NCBI GenBank assembly: GCA_013420905.1
Contig: JAAXNY010000013.1
Coordinates: forward strand, 620,001-684,000
Length of the DNA stretch: 64,000 nt
Direction of reading: 5' to 3'
From: Collybia mongolica
Taxonomy: Eukaryota; Basidiomycota; Agaricomycetes; Agaricales; Clitocybaceae
Shown: piece by piece, positions 33,040 through 45,808 of the stretch
Layout of the letters: every line of letters starts with the position of its first letter
Numbering within the stretch: position 1 is the stretch's first letter
The notes under the pieces: generated by a model
What the model was told of the DNA's origin: nothing
Databases searched by the model: none
Seen by the model: only the letters and a program-made list of their open reading frames with translations
Translations under genes and position numbers: made by a program

Positions 33040-33297
33040 CACACTCAGTAAAAAATAAAGTCAAACTTTAGTCACGAGTTTTGACATCACCCAAATGTAA
33101 TGGTCAAGAGCCAGCCCAAAGTAGCCAAAAATCATTCATTTCCTCCCAAATGGCCAAATCCACATTGGAAGTTGACAAAATCATAAGTTTGAATTACCAT
33201 TTCTACTGACCTCCGTAAGACTTTTCGTTGACTTTGTCATTACCGCCGAGTTTACACTGACTAAGCATGACTTTATTTTTTACTGAGGGTCACATGT
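33040..33297. mobile_element. MITE, about 255 bp, with about 35-bp inverted ends
   Basis: The left end CACTCAGTAAAAAATAAAGT followed by CAAACTTTAGTCA is mirrored at 33,258-33,296 (on the minus strand CCTCAGTAAAAAATAAAGTC followed by ATGCTTAGTCA). No open frame lies between them. The size and TIR structure fit a non-autonomous Tc1/mariner-like MITE. It sits at the boundary between the CpG-poor repeat island and ordinary sequence. No clear target duplication could be fixed. Confidence 0.7.
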
Positions 33298-34633
33298 GTC
33301 CGCACTCGTAGTGAAGGCCCATCCCAAAACCCACTACTAAAGTAGCGGGAATATTTCTGCGATTTTTCCATGAGGTCTATGAATGGAGGGCCGATGCTAA
33401 ACAGACTTGGCCTCAAGAGGCTTGTTACTGAAATGAGGCAGCCACAAGTTTTATCGGACCTTAAAGTTCCGTGTCACGCTCACAAGTTGCAACTCACTTG
33501 GCAATATCCAAATACTTCCCCCATCAACGTTCAACCTTCGAACATTATGGCATGAAACATTTATTTTGCTACCTTGTACCAACTATGCGCGCCAAAGTTC
33601 CCTTCCGAGGCCACATCACGGTTCAAATGTTCACTAGCGCTGGCGGAACTCGACAGCTTTCACATCAAAGTAATGTGACCAAGAAGAATCAACACAACCT
33701 GGCTTTTTTTGTCAAATAGATCATTCTCGCGACGATATAGTGCCGTACACAAGTCACTTCCAGGTGTTGGAAACTTCTATGAAAATTCTTACGTGGAGGA
33801 TTACGGTACCTGCTAAACAGTGGTCCTTGCAAATGCTAATCTCCACATGGTGCGCTTTGATTTCCGTTTGCCTCGTACTATGTTATTTTTACTCAATCAT
33901 CGACCGTCGTAGGCATCGCATATCTGTACACATATTTCTAGAAAATGTCGTCGGCACTCTTCAAAACCCGAGCACGTACACAGACGTACACTGATAGGAT
34001 TCAATACAACTTTATAAGAGAGGGCATTTCCACTCCGACTCCACCTCCATCGAGCAAGATTCCTATCACATCGTATATCTTTGTAACTGGTCAATCACAC
34101 TCGATATAGCTGCGTGACCTCAGAATCCCCACAACAGTGAATCTCCTCGCTTTCAAGCATATATTAATTAAAGACACGATGCGAAGTGCTGTCAACACTA
34201 GTGCGAGCATTTATTGTCCTATCTTTGCCATTGGTTCTCTCGCCCCTCTCTATTGCCCAATCATAGGATCCCATATGGGTCCTTACGCTGTTATGTATTT
34301 GTCCGCATCTGCAGGGCCTATCCCTTCACATCATTTCGCCGGGATAGCTGTACTGCTTGAAGTTCTGTTTGAGGCAACTTAAGAGCCCCCGGCTGAGTTG
34401 GCATCTTACCATGGTTGTAGCGTACTGAATTCGGTGAAGTGATCCCACAATCAGTGAAACTGGGCGCCTGATAGATTAATTTAGGATATAGCCATATCGG
34501 GAGGCAGTGTGGAAGCATGGTCACCTGTCAAGCCTTTACGAGTTTGGAAAGCGCCCAATCATGTCCAAGTTTGAAAGGGTTCATATCTGACATCGCCGTG
34601 CTCCAAGCTAATCTCACCCCCAAGCTTTGCTTC
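33298..34633. other. No supported gene
   Basis: Short open frames on the plus strand (33,370-33,994 and 34,137-34,382) overlap each other and lack recognisable domains. The region precedes the DUF6533-like gene and may hold its promoter or decayed coding remnants. Confidence 0.35.
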
Positions 34634-36324
34634 ATGGACCTTACCGCTTACAATCAAGTTCGGTGGGAACGTAATTGTCAGCGTAAGATTCCAACCTCTG
34701 CGATTACCATACAAGTCCTCATCATATTCCAGTGGCAGCCGCAGTGGTCATAATTTACGAGTATTGTAAGTCCATCAAAGGCAATTTCGTTCGTGCGGTG
34801 GTTACCTAAAGCTTTCCAGTTATCCATTTTGGCGACGAGGTACGCTTCTCAGTACTTGCTCCCTTTATTCAAATGAATTTGTTCGCCACGCCAGGTTGAA
34901 TATTTCTGGGTGTGTGGCGGATGCAACCTACAGTTTTAGTTGCATCTCGCTCAAATGCGTGACCGTTGTAGAAACAACGCTTGAGTTTAGGGAAAGTTCT
35001 TTTCCTCTGGGTATGTATTTTTTTCCCCGCATAAGTGAGTCCTTTCCCATGAACCGAGATTCTCAGGGTCGATACTACAGCACAGCATACAATATGTATG
35101 TATTTCTGGTCATTATATTTCTTCCTTTGGTATCTAATCGAATTAGCAGAACAAATTCAGTTGGTATGTTCCGGGCACGACAAGTTTCGTAACAAGTTCT
35201 GAAGGTATTGCTGTTTACAGTGTTTGCACATAGTCGTGTAACACAGGAAGTGCGTTATTCATAGTATAAATGATAACCTTGATTGATGCGCTATCCTTTC
35301 AGCTGTATGTACTATTGAGACTCTGATAAGTCTCATGCTAATTATCCAGATGTACAACGCTCCTTAATCTATTGTGATGACACAGTGTACTGATGCTCAT
35401 CACAGGCACAAAATTCTTTTACTGGCAAAATTTTGGTTCGGCACTACAGTACATTACAACTCATGGTAAGGGTATGGTACTAAGCTAGACATTTTTCATT
35501 GACTGACGTCAAAGCAATTCTGCAATTACGGCTCTATGCTATGTATGGGAGGAGCAAAAAACTACTAGCCTTTTTCCTGGCCTTGATGTGCTGTGAGAGC
35601 ACCGTGTTCGGTGTATTGTTTGGCCTACACCGAGATGGTCTTATTGGTGAGGTTTTCTCACTTGTCGTGCCTCAGACAATATGCATTGACCTTTGGCTAG
35701 CTACTAATAACCCCCTTCCCGGGGTATTTATCTGCGCGGATGCAGATCCCCCTCACGGACACTGGATAGCGTATGCCCCAACGACAGTCCTCACTGTGGA
35801 GACCATCTTGCTCTCTTTGGCTCTCAATAAAGGTTGGGAGCATTACAGAGATCATGCCGGAGGAAGAATGATACCATGGTTGACCAAACAATCCATCTAT
35901 TTTTTTGTTCCGTACGTTGTCCAGAGCCATATAAGCCAGACATGATCTTAAACTTATATAGAATCTTTCTCATCCACCTCACGACTCAAATCATCTGGAT
36001 GATCAACAAGGTACCGAAGTCACTCTATTAATATCAGTATTACTCAATTCATACACCTTCTAGCTCACATTAAATGAACTCTTCACGGGTTTCTCGTTCG
36101 CGATCCCTGCAGTCCTCGCCAACCGCCTCATGATCTCGATCCGGATACGCAATGCAAAACCCGACTACCCCTCCGACGTCGTACTCGCGGAAGAGTCAAT
36201 TGTGTTTCCTAGACGCTCTGCGTCGAGACATCATGAATCCGGTTTCAACGATACTCCCATAGAGTTAACATCTTTCAGTGGCCGCGGTGAAGATGCGCCA
36301 GCTATGCAACCTCACAAATCATAA
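34634..36324 (+). CDS. DUF6533-like multi-pass membrane protein
   Basis: The exons are joined by roughly 50-bp introns. Exon 1 starts at ATG 34,634 (MDLTAYNQVRWERNCQ). Exon 2 is 34,733-34,765. A short exon ends in HFGDE, then VEYFW. Exon 35,406-35,465 reads FYWQNFGSALQYITTH. Exon 35,515-35,911 (AILQLRLYAMYGRSKKLL) probably holds one more intron. Then come 35,962-36,010 and a last exon 36,064-36,324. The FGDEVEY start, the LRLYAMYG turn and several hydrophobic segments are typical of the large basidiomycete DUF6533 family of seven-helix membrane proteins, whose role is unknown. The exon covering about 34,980-35,200 is uncertain. The C-terminal tail is Ser/Arg-rich and likely cytosolic. Confidence 0.65.
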
Positions 36325-37930
36325 TAAGCCTAAAAATAGCTCGACTTGTTTTCTTATGCAGGAATATAATTGGATTACAGGGCCCAGATTTACTTAGCCT
36401 CGGTTAGAAACAAAGATTCATGATACGATGGCCGTTACTGTTAATGACTAAGCGTTCTTTATCCAGATTCTATATTGCCTTCCGGAGGGCCTCCTGAGTG
36501 CTGCAGCCCCTCCAAAAACAAAGGAACCAACCTATAGCTGACCAAGAGAGATCATGGGAGGCTCCTGTAGAGTTAACATCTTTTAGTGGCCATACTACTG
36601 AGAATCAGGTGTCGAACACGTTGTTTCTATCTTTGCATCTTGCCTGCACTAAGTCTCCTTGGAGATCTAACCTCCTATGGTCATCGCGTACAGCAAAACC
36701 CAGGATAGCGTACTTAGCTTAAAAGTCACGTAGTGCTAGTCGGTGTCGAATTGCGGCGATGACATGCTGTTCAGATATCAATGGACAGTGTGTAAGAACA
36801 CTACATGTGGTCTCTTCGGATATGTCCATCGCCACAACAATCAGGGCAAGGGTTCTACTCACATGTCCTTTCCATTTCAGCACCTCCTGCTATTAAGCGA
36901 GTACGAATGTGGGTGTTTCTTTTAGCCTTGATTCTCATAGAATGGGGAGAGATCGAAGACTGATATCTCACTAATTAAAATTACAGAGATAGCCCTTCCA
37001 ACGGCGTTCTGACGGTTCCGCACAACTTCCAACTTCTGAGCTCAACGGCCCTTTGATCATTGATATTGGCCTCCGAGTTGGTGGTGACCACGTTTTTCCA
37101 ATTGCGGGCCCCCAGTTTCTGCCTTGTTATACACCTGGTGAAAATTGAAGTCCAAGGCAGCAAGTATTCAAGGCAGTTGACGCGATCGAGTACGACGAAA
37201 CTATAAATATGGAGAGTAAATGTCGGAGTCTGGAAATAAGCTGGTCCTTCACGAAGCTGAACATCGTTCTGCCCAAATCTACTGAGCGCCAGCATCCTCC
37301 TCTTCCGATCGGACGTACTAACCTGTAATACCATTTGTCTCGGCCTCATAACAGCTATTTTAAGCTTAGACTCTGGATAGGTGGGTGCCGCTGAGGCCCC
37401 TGGGACCCTGAGGGAAGTGTTGGTGGCGTGCAATGACTAACGCAACATGTAATCGACATCTTGTTTAGGATTCTAGTGCGTTTTTATTCCATTTTCAATG
37501 AGGCTGCAAATTGCTCCTTTCCCAACCATCCATTTCAAGTTGGCCATCCAAATCTCTATGTTGCAGACTGGCTCATCTATCTATGATTGCAGATCTTGCC
37601 CCGAATACAAGCAACAAGCCGAATTCTATACTATGCCCCCACCCGAATAGATGTCGTTAACAGTTGTTTGAACCGAATAATAACGCCATGTGTTCAACTA
37701 TCTATCACCTCACGCTTCCTTGACTTACCAACATTGACTCGGTATAAAGGAGAGTCGACGTTCAAGTACCTACTCTACTGGGTCAACCTCGAGCGGTGTT
37801 CACGCGAAGTTAGTTGTTAGTTCCCTCTGCTTTGCGAAGACCTAATTCATTCTCAAGCCCAAAATAAAGTCTTCCGCATGAAAATACTGCTGCAACTAAA
37901 TCCGACCTTCCTCAGGCCCCCGATCAATTA
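36325..37930. other. Intergenic region with a partial duplicate of the DUF6533 3' end
   Basis: GAGTTAACATCTTTTAGTGG at 36,571-36,590 repeats the last-exon word GAGTTAACATCTTTCAGTGG (36,261-36,280). A short segment of the upstream gene's 3' end was therefore duplicated here. A 150-codon minus-strand open stretch (36,981-37,433) has no domain and was not called. Confidence 0.4.
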
Positions 37931-39560
37931 ATGAATATTGATCTCACCCCTTACATCCAAGTTCAATGGGAGCGCAACTGCCAGTGTAAATTCAATCAGT
38001 CTCTGTTCATATCTGCAAGCTGACAAATGTCACAGTGGCTGCTGCTGTTCTCATAGTTTACGAGCACTGTAAGTCTGTTTAAGGGCTCCTCAACGAAGTG
38101 GCGACTATCAATTATCCCAGTCCTTCAGTTCGGCAACGAGGCATGTCGCTTTGAACGTTTATTACTCCAAACTCACTTTCCTGCAGGTTGAATATTTCTA
38201 GGTATGGGGATGAACTCATACTGTACTTGAGATTGCGTCTTACTCCACTCATGCTAGAAGCAGCGCTAGAGCCTCGTGAAGATCCTCTTTCTATGGGTCC
38301 GTAAACCCTCCATAGCTCCAGTCTTATCACGAACGGCAATTCTTATAGAGTCGATACCACGGTACGGCATATCACGTGTATGTTTCTTGCATGTTTTATC
38401 ACCATCTCATTATTCCGATCAATACAATAGTGGAAATGCAGCTGGTATGATCAAGATACGATCCCCGTGAACCGTTCTGAGGGTATTTCTATCGCAGTCT
38501 TTCTACAAAGTCAATGACGCAAGGAGTAAGTTCTTGTACCTTTGACGTGTATGTTAATCCTCATTAACATTGTTTGGTAGTTGTATGTACCAGTTATTAT
38601 CCAGGATTATGCACTCTGAAAATTGGCTTTATAGTTGTGCGGCTCTCCTCAGTTCCACGTTGTGGTGTGTTTATGTGTCTCGCAGGCAGAAAGTATTTCT
38701 ATTGGCAGAATTTCGGTACTGCGGTACAGTACCTCACGACACAAGGTAAATACACATTTTCCTTCCGGTTTCACCACCCTCACATCATAAATCCGTAGTA
38801 ATATTACAACTGCGGCTTGGTGCCATGTATGGCCAGAGTAGGAAACTAATGGTTTTCTTCATCACTTTGGCATTATGCGAGATTGTTGTGATGGGCATGT
38901 TGTTTGGTCTACGCCGAAATGGTCTTGTTGGTGAGCTCTTAAATGCCTATGTCATCGAATTACTGCTGATCGCCGACCAGCTACCAACAGACCACTCCCA
39001 GGGTTATTTATATGCGCAGACGCCGATCCCCCCTATGAACAATGGATCGCGTACGCTCCAACCACAGTTCTCATAACAGAGATGATATTCCTTGCGTTAG
39101 CCCCCAACAAGGCCTGGGAGAATTACAGGGATAATGCTCGAGGAACAATAAAAACATGGCTCACAAAAGAATCCGTGTTATTCTTTGTTCCGTACGTTTT
39201 TAAATGCATGGTCGGGAACCAAATCATCTGGATGACCAACAAGGTAACGGCACTCTACTTACCGCATTACTCTCATCTCATTCAGGCGCGCCATAGATTA
39301 CCATCAAAGAGCTTATTACGGGTTTTTCGTTCGCAATCCCGGCGATCCTCGTAGATCGCCTCCTCATTTCGCTCAGGACATACAATCCACAACCCGACTA
39401 TCTTGTTAGCTCTATACCCATGCAAGGAGCAATTAAATTCTATAGGCTCTCAAACCCGCGATTCTACAACTCCACATTCGACAACGCTGATCTCCAGAGC
39501 ATGATTGGGGTGACACCTTTCGGCGATAACATAATAGATCTGGGCACAAGTGATCATTAA
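37931..39560 (+). pseudogene. Tandem DUF6533-like paralogue, N-terminal half broken
   Basis: This has the same exon order as the gene at 34.6 kb: MNIDLTPYIQVQWERNC, then FLQFGNE, VEYF, KILFLWV, exon 38,686-38,745 (KYFYWQNFGTAVQYLTTQ), exon from 38,799 (VILQLRLGAMYGQSRKLM), ICADADPPYEQWIAYAPTTV after an intron, then ELITGFSFAIPAILVDRLLI. Two stop codons break the equivalent early exons: TAG at 38,199-38,201 where the upstream gene has Trp, and TAG at 38,267-38,269 where it has Leu. The later exons remain open to TAA at 39,558. It is either a recent pseudogene or uses different early splicing. Confidence 0.6.
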
Positions 39561-40162
39561 ATCGAGACTCCTTCCATTTTCGATTATCTCATATTTAATA
39601 TGAGCCCACGCCAAAGTATACACTTTGTGTCGTCTGCCATTTGGACGCTGATAATCGCATTCATCGGCCAACCCGTCTCTACTCACCCGTTCCTTATGTT
39701 CATAACTCATTTGTCGTAGAAAAACTCATATTATGCTCAACCTTGTAATTACGGTTCGATCACGACTTACATCGTATATTGACTGTGTCCTACCCCGGTC
39801 TCTCGCGTTGTATGCATGGACGTCGGCATTGATAAAGGTCTACATGTGTGTCAACCAAAAGGCAAAGCCGTATATGGTTGGTGGAGTGGCATGTATTATT
39901 ACCATCCATTCCTACATCAATCATTTTGGGGCCCGACATGAAGGATGCGAAGGGCTTTTTTAACGTCCAATAGATGGAATGTTTTGGAGATGTCCGCACA
40001 CTTATTCGATTAAATTGAAAGCGTTGAACAGCATGCCAACAAGGAATAAGCTCACAACACATGCAGCAAATATAGCATCAAATTCAAGAACACCCAAAGA
40101 GATTAACATTATGTGAGTTTTACCGTACAATAGAACGCCGGCGTCTATTTGAATCTATAATA
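39561..40162. other. No supported gene
   Basis: Intergenic sequence between the DUF6533 paralogue and the 3' end of the MFS gene. Short overlapping frames without domains. Confidence 0.45.
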
Positions 40163-42359
40163 TTACTTCTGTGATAACTCTTCTGGGGTGGGAAAAACAA
40201 CAGCAGCAATTGCGATATCGCCCTTCGCGGTCATTTCTTTCCCTTTCCCTAGATCAGTCTGTAGCGTGACCTCATCCACACTATCTGTGTCCTTTTTACG
40301 GCCCACAATGCCGATGCCCCTAAGCCCGAGAAGGCCGATGGTGATGCTTATGATTGCTGCGGCGAATAAGGTCCAACCAGCAGCACGGAAGCCAACCATC
40401 AGAGCCTCAGGCGAGATGGGCGAAAGTGTAGGGTGGCGTGTAGAGTATTTCTGTGAAACGCTCGTCGCGACGGCGGAGGTTATAGCAATCCCAAGTGACG
40501 TCCCAAGCTGCAATGCGAAGTTCTGTTGAGTTTGCCTTGGGAAGGGTTCGTGGCGGAACTCACACGTGTGGCGACATTAAAGATACCGCCCGCGAGCGAC
40601 TGAGATTTTTCGTCGAAGGCCGAGGATATTTGGAGTGTACCCACGGGGTACACGACATCAGCGCCGACTATAATAGGGTGCATTTGATTGATGTTCTGCG
40701 AGGCTGATGGGAGGAGACGAACCGACGAGGATCATGACCCAGAATGACATAACCCAGTAGGAGACATGGATGTTGATAAGTGCAAATATTATCGGTGCAA
40801 CCTGCGGATATTTTTGTGAAAGGAAGGCACGGATGTATGAGGTAAATTTGCGCACGACGTTTCCGATCAATCCGGCAACCATGAGTACTTGACCCGACAC
40901 ACGGTTCATTAACCATCCACCGATCACATTGGCGCATATTCCTGCAATGACCATTGGAATGAACCGTATGGATGTTGCGAGAGGGCCAAGGAGAAGGACT
41001 TGTTGATAGCTGTAAGATCTTGTCAAATCATTGATACAATTGTAAAAGATCGCTTCCCGCGTACTAGAGCGTTGAGAAATAGATGAGTGTGTTGAAACTC
41101 CACCTGATACATTGGAGTCAGAAAAATCCTGTACAAGGTGAAACGATACTACCAAGCGAAGAAAACCATGAAGATCACTGGGGTCATCCTTGCTCCTGGT
41201 TGGCTCCACATACTAGGCGGCATTAGCACAGACATATCTTTTCGTTCCCTCCATCGTTCATAAAACCAGAACACGAGAAGAATGACAACCGAGGTGCACA
41301 GGGTGACAATGATCTGTGGAGATGCCCATCCTCGGGGGGCTGAAGCGGAATCACTGTCGTCGGTAAGCATCCAACACCGAGTAAGGTACAGAGGTCCGGA
41401 CTGACGCGAGACTAAATGTGAGGAGACCAACGCCCGCGGTGCTGAGAAACGCGCCACCCCAGTCCAGACCCTTCGTGTAGCGGCGATGGGATTCGTCCTT
41501 TGAGATCACCAACCAGCCTAACAATACAAAAAGCGATCCGAGTGCTGCTTGCACATAGAAGATACCACGCCATGTAGCACGACTTTGTACAATGAAGCCA
41601 CCTAAGGAGTTGTTCGATTCACAGTGCAATCGTTAGCGAGAATAGCTTACATACCTAGAACTAGCCCAAGAATGAAACCTATTGGTTGCCCTGCACCAAG
41701 AACGCCGAATGCTTTGTTTCGCGAAGGGCCAGGGGGAAAGTGAGCGACGAAAAGGCCTATTCCGGATGGGGTGTTTGCGGCTGCACCAAGGCCTTGGAGG
41801 GCTATGAAGATGATGAAAGTTTCTTCGTTGGGTGCAAATGCAGCGCCAAGACTCCTGTAATTAGAGTTAGAAAAGATATATATATATATATATACTGGAA
41901 GGATATACTTGCCAAGCTGCGAACCAGGCTGAGCCTACTAGGAACATGATACGCCCACCGAGAATATCCCCCACTCTGCCAAAGAAGAGAAGCATGCATC
42001 CATAGGACAAACTTGCAACGAAAAAAAAAGGTAGTCAAAGATTGAAATTTTATCGCAACCAAAGAAGGAAAAACCTACGAATACACGTTAATCGGCCATT
42101 GTAGGTCAGCCTAGGTCGAAGTTAGATATATGTATGTTGTTGGCCATGCAATGACTTGCTTGTTTGAAATCCAAATCTTTTCCGAGACTGGGCAGCGCAA
42201 CCGTCAAAGCACCAGTAAGAAAAATCTATACATGTTCTCAGTCAGCCCGTTTTGGTTCTGAGTCCTCGCACGACATGCCTGAGCACTTACATTTAAAGTG
42301 GTGATTCCGGAGACCGCGATGACAACGAAAACATCTTTCAAGCTTGAGGATTCAGTCAT
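40163..42359 (-). CDS. DHA2-type (14-TM) MFS drug:H+ antiporter
   Basis: Eleven exons were placed by hand on the minus strand: 42,291-42,359; 42,160-42,225; 42,079-42,110; 41,913-42,011; 41,655-41,854; 41,406-41,601; 41,153-41,353; 41,065-41,103; 40,723-41,009; 40,564-40,667; 40,163-40,522. They total 1,653 nt, giving 550 residues. Typical DHA2 features include LTVALPSLGKDLDF, the DLQWPINVYSLSYG turn, motif A FFGRVGDILGGRIMFLVG, SRNKAFGVLGAGQPIGFILG and YYQQVLLLGPLATSIRFIPM. Family members export drugs or metabolites across the plasma membrane in exchange for protons (ATR1-like). Introns 2 and 4 use GC donors (GCAAGT). Intron 4 contains a TA microsatellite at 41,876-41,894. The tail after the last helix is cytosolic. 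It is transcribed divergently from the glutamine synthetase-like gene. Confidence 0.9.
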
Positions 42360-44144
42360 GGCCCACCAATACGTGCAAAATCGACCAGTAGTTAGTCAAG
42401 AGTGGAAGACCGAGACGAAACTATAACCCCAAATACGGCAGGCTTCCTACACTGCGTAAGTAAATCCTTATATACGCCGCCAATATGAAATAGATTAGGG
42501 TATCAATCGAACTCGAAGCGCGTGGCGGTTTGCATTCTAATCACCTCTGGAATGCCGGTGAAATCAAATCGGTCTGTCGAGTAACCACTTGTTACATAAC
42601 TTGCGGTAACCACGGGACTTATACCCGAGTTCGAGCATTTCTACCTGTCGCTGTAAATTTTATGAACGAATCCGTTTCGAAGCTTGTATAAGATTCCATA
42701 AAGCTTTGTGAGGGATGGAGCTGATCGCGATGTGATTGTTCACTGAGGTGTTTGGTAGTAATGTATATTGATGTGAGTGTGAATGATGAGATAGTTTTGT
42801 CATTCACAAAGATATATTGTGAGGTATTGTAGCCTTTAAGAGTATAGCTGGCATAGAAGGGGTGTTTATGTATCGAATATGGCCTCGACCGTTGCTGGAC
42901 CACGAGAGAAGGGTGTTGGGAGGGCCTGTCCGAGGATCAGAGACAACTTCTCGAGCGACAGGGTATCTTTATGGCCTTGATTTATCGATTAGCCCTTGAT
43001 AAGTCCCTATGACTCCCATAAAAATGTCGTACATGCGGTCGTAAAGCGGCGACCATGGTGGGGGAAGCTGTAGTGATCATTGATGGCAGCTGGGGCGATT
43101 AGCCGGGAATTGCCGTCTGTTTGATTCGGAGCCCGGGCACTAAATTATATTGCCCCCGGCTATGTCTGGTCTCTTCCTCCATCTTCACATATCTGCCGTG
43201 GAAAAATTGAATGTCCGAGAAAATAGTTTTCCATGATTCACGGACACCATGAAGTGGGAATGTTGAATTCCTCTGCGTCTTCAGTTTGGTTACAAGAAAG
43301 GCGGTTGTGCTAGCAACAATAGACATTGACAAATGTTGTCGAGCAAGAGTACCACTATCACATTGCAGAAGCTTTGCATGAGGTAGGTCCCAGAAGCATT
43401 ACTTGGCCTGATAGCCTTACAAAAGAATCCTACATTGAGTTGTGAGTTCTAGATATCTTGATATTGACATTCTTTCTCGATATGCAACTCTCCGTTGTCC
43501 CGTATCATCATTGAAGTCAGCCCCTACATGCGGTACTCTCGTCTAGAAAGAAATGCAGTGATTTTGCACCGAACGATATCGATGGAGAACGGAGACTCTA
43601 CTATCTCCTTTGGTCTGCGTGTTAGATGTGGTCAGTCTATGCTCGAAAGCACCGAAGGGGAATATGTGCTTGTCAATGCTCAGCAGTCGCGCGCGAAGTC
43701 ATAAAGATCGAATCACGACCGTTCTCCTCTTCCCGACATCTGCAACTCCTAGCTAACCGAGGTCAGTGATGGAATAGTATATGTAAGAGTAGTCCGTCAC
43801 TGATATCGATGTATAGTTTTATGATCGTTCTTAGATGGGTGCTCGGGGTCTTTCCAATAGAACAGAACGTGGTCAAATGTACCGTCCACTGGCTCCAACT
43901 TTCCAATTTTCAGAACGCTCGTGTATCTTATCGGCGATCATCGGAGCAAGAACGAGTAAGGCGAAGAAATGTACTTATAGGCCTTTCAGGGTGCCCAGTG
44001 ACGCATACAAAACACATGTAATGTGCATGGCTGTCATCTATGCCAACCTTAAATCGACGCCAGTTTTAGACTGATTAGGCGTCTGCCGCTGGTAAATCAA
44101 GTATATTATGCCCAGAGATACCATTGCTTCCGCCTTCATCAGAA
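42360..44144. other. Divergent intergenic region between the MFS and glutamine synthetase-like genes
   Basis: About 1.8 kb with no supported gene. It presumably carries the promoters of both neighbours. The scattered open frames, including 42,619-42,903 on the minus strand, show no domain. Confidence 0.45.
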
Positions 44145-45808
44145 ATGCCCCAAGAAAATAGTTACGCTATCCCCTACTCGCCCTCTAGTCTTTCCCCTCC
44201 CAATAGAGTCAAGTTCCTGAATATTCGTGCATTCAAGGACCATGGGATCCGTTACATTCGAATTCAGCTTGTAGATCCAACCAATAATGTGCGGTATCGC
44301 GTCATCCCCATCGCTCACTTCGAGCGGATGCTCAAAGGACCGCGGCCCAACATAACATTTTTCAAAGGTGTGCTAGGAATGGCCTTCTTGGGCCTGGCAC
44401 CTGGTTTTACACCACATGGTGAATACCTTTACGTTCCCGACCTCTCGACCGTTAGGCCTTTGACTTTTAAACCTGGCCACGCAAGCGTCCTCGGCTGGTT
44501 TCAAGAGAAGATACCATCTAAAGGCGTTGATGGGAAATTGGCGACGACAGTAGAATCTTGTCCTCGAACTCTCCTTCGCAGTGTTGTAGAGTGAGTGTCG
44601 ATAGTGATCTTCCTTACCCTTCTTATTCACCATGTTTAGGCGTGCGAGAGGAACTTCTGGGGTTGAATTCCTCGTTGGCTTCGAAACTGAATTTATTCTC
44701 CTCAAATCGACAGATCCCATAACTGCAATTCACAATAATCATGCGTACTCGAATTCACTCGCCTTGCCCGCCGGTTCCGTTGCTGAAAGTGTGTTGGAAG
44801 AAATAGCAGACGCGTTGCAAGCATCAGGAATCGAACTTTTAATGTACCATCCTGAAGCATCATACGGACAAGTACGTGCTCACCTCAATCTGTTATCCAC
44901 TCTGAACTTTGCAACCGTAGTACGAAATCGCCACGGGTCCTCTACCACCGCTTGAAGCTGCTGATGCACTTGTCCACACCCGTGAAACCATTTACAATAT
45001 CGCCAGCAAGCACGGCCTCCGCGCGACGCTCGCACCAAGAGTCTTTAAGTACAGCTGTGAGCATTCCCCATATTATTCTCTTCCTCACCTAGCTCAACTT
45101 TGACTTCAAGGTGGCAGCGCAACTCATGCACATATCTCCGTGCACCCCACAAAGTCTGCTCTTTCCTCCCCATCCCCAAATGAGCCAAACCTCACCAACG
45201 CCGAGGCGTCGTTCCTCTCGGGTCTGCTCGCCGAGCTTCCAGCTGTCTCCGCCATAACGCTGCCCATCCCCGCTTCATACTCGCGTGTCGCGGACGGTGT
45301 GTGGACCGGAGGCACGTACGTGTGCTGGGGGAGCGAGAACCGCGAGGTCCCAATCCGCCTGTGTAACCCGACCGAGCCGGCGTCGCGCAACTTCGAGTTC
45401 AAGATGCTGGACGGGGCCGCAAACCCGTACTATGCGCTCGCCGCGATCTTGGGTGCAGGTGCTGCGGGTATAAAGGAGGGGAAGGCCCTGCAGTCGAAGG
45501 ATTGCTCTGGGTTGAGTGCGGCTGAGAGGGACGAGGAAGGGAGGAAGGCACTTGGGATCGTGCAGAGGATGCCGTTGAACTTGGAAGAGGCGAGAAAGAG
45601 CTTAAGAGAGAGCGGGGTCGTGAAGGCGGCACTTGGGGAGAGCGTGGTGGACGCGTATCTGCGCGTTAACGAGGTGAGTTTTTGTAGCTTATTTCCACTT
45701 ATATGCTATTGATGGCTAACTGACGGCCGTGTGTAGTTCATGGCAAAGTCGTTGGACGCTCCCTCAGACGAACACGCAAGAATGAAGCTTTTGGTGGAGA
45801 ACTATTAA
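44145..45808 (+). CDS. Type I-like glutamine synthetase domain protein (FluG-class GS module)
   Basis: Five exons were placed: 44,145-44,590, 44,640-44,871, 44,921-45,056, 45,111-45,673 and 45,737-45,808. They total 1,449 nt (482 residues), and all introns are GT-AG, 49-63 nt. Residues typical of the catalytic domain are GFETEF (metal-binding Glu), PEASYGQYEIATGPLPPLEA, the GSATHAHIS loop, WGSENREVPIRLC and the NFEFKMLDGAANPYYALAAI block. The N-terminal beta-Grasp-like part (YIRIQLVDPTNNVRYRVIP) is present. The amidohydrolase half of full FluG is absent, so this is the stand-alone type. It may ligate ammonia or an amine to glutamate; the substrate cannot be read from sequence. The start is the first ATG in the open frame. 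Confidence 0.9.

Noticed and set aside
36981..37433. 150-codon minus-strand frame as a gene
   Set aside because: No domain, no intron signals, and it lies between two plus-strand paralogues in a region with duplicated remnants.
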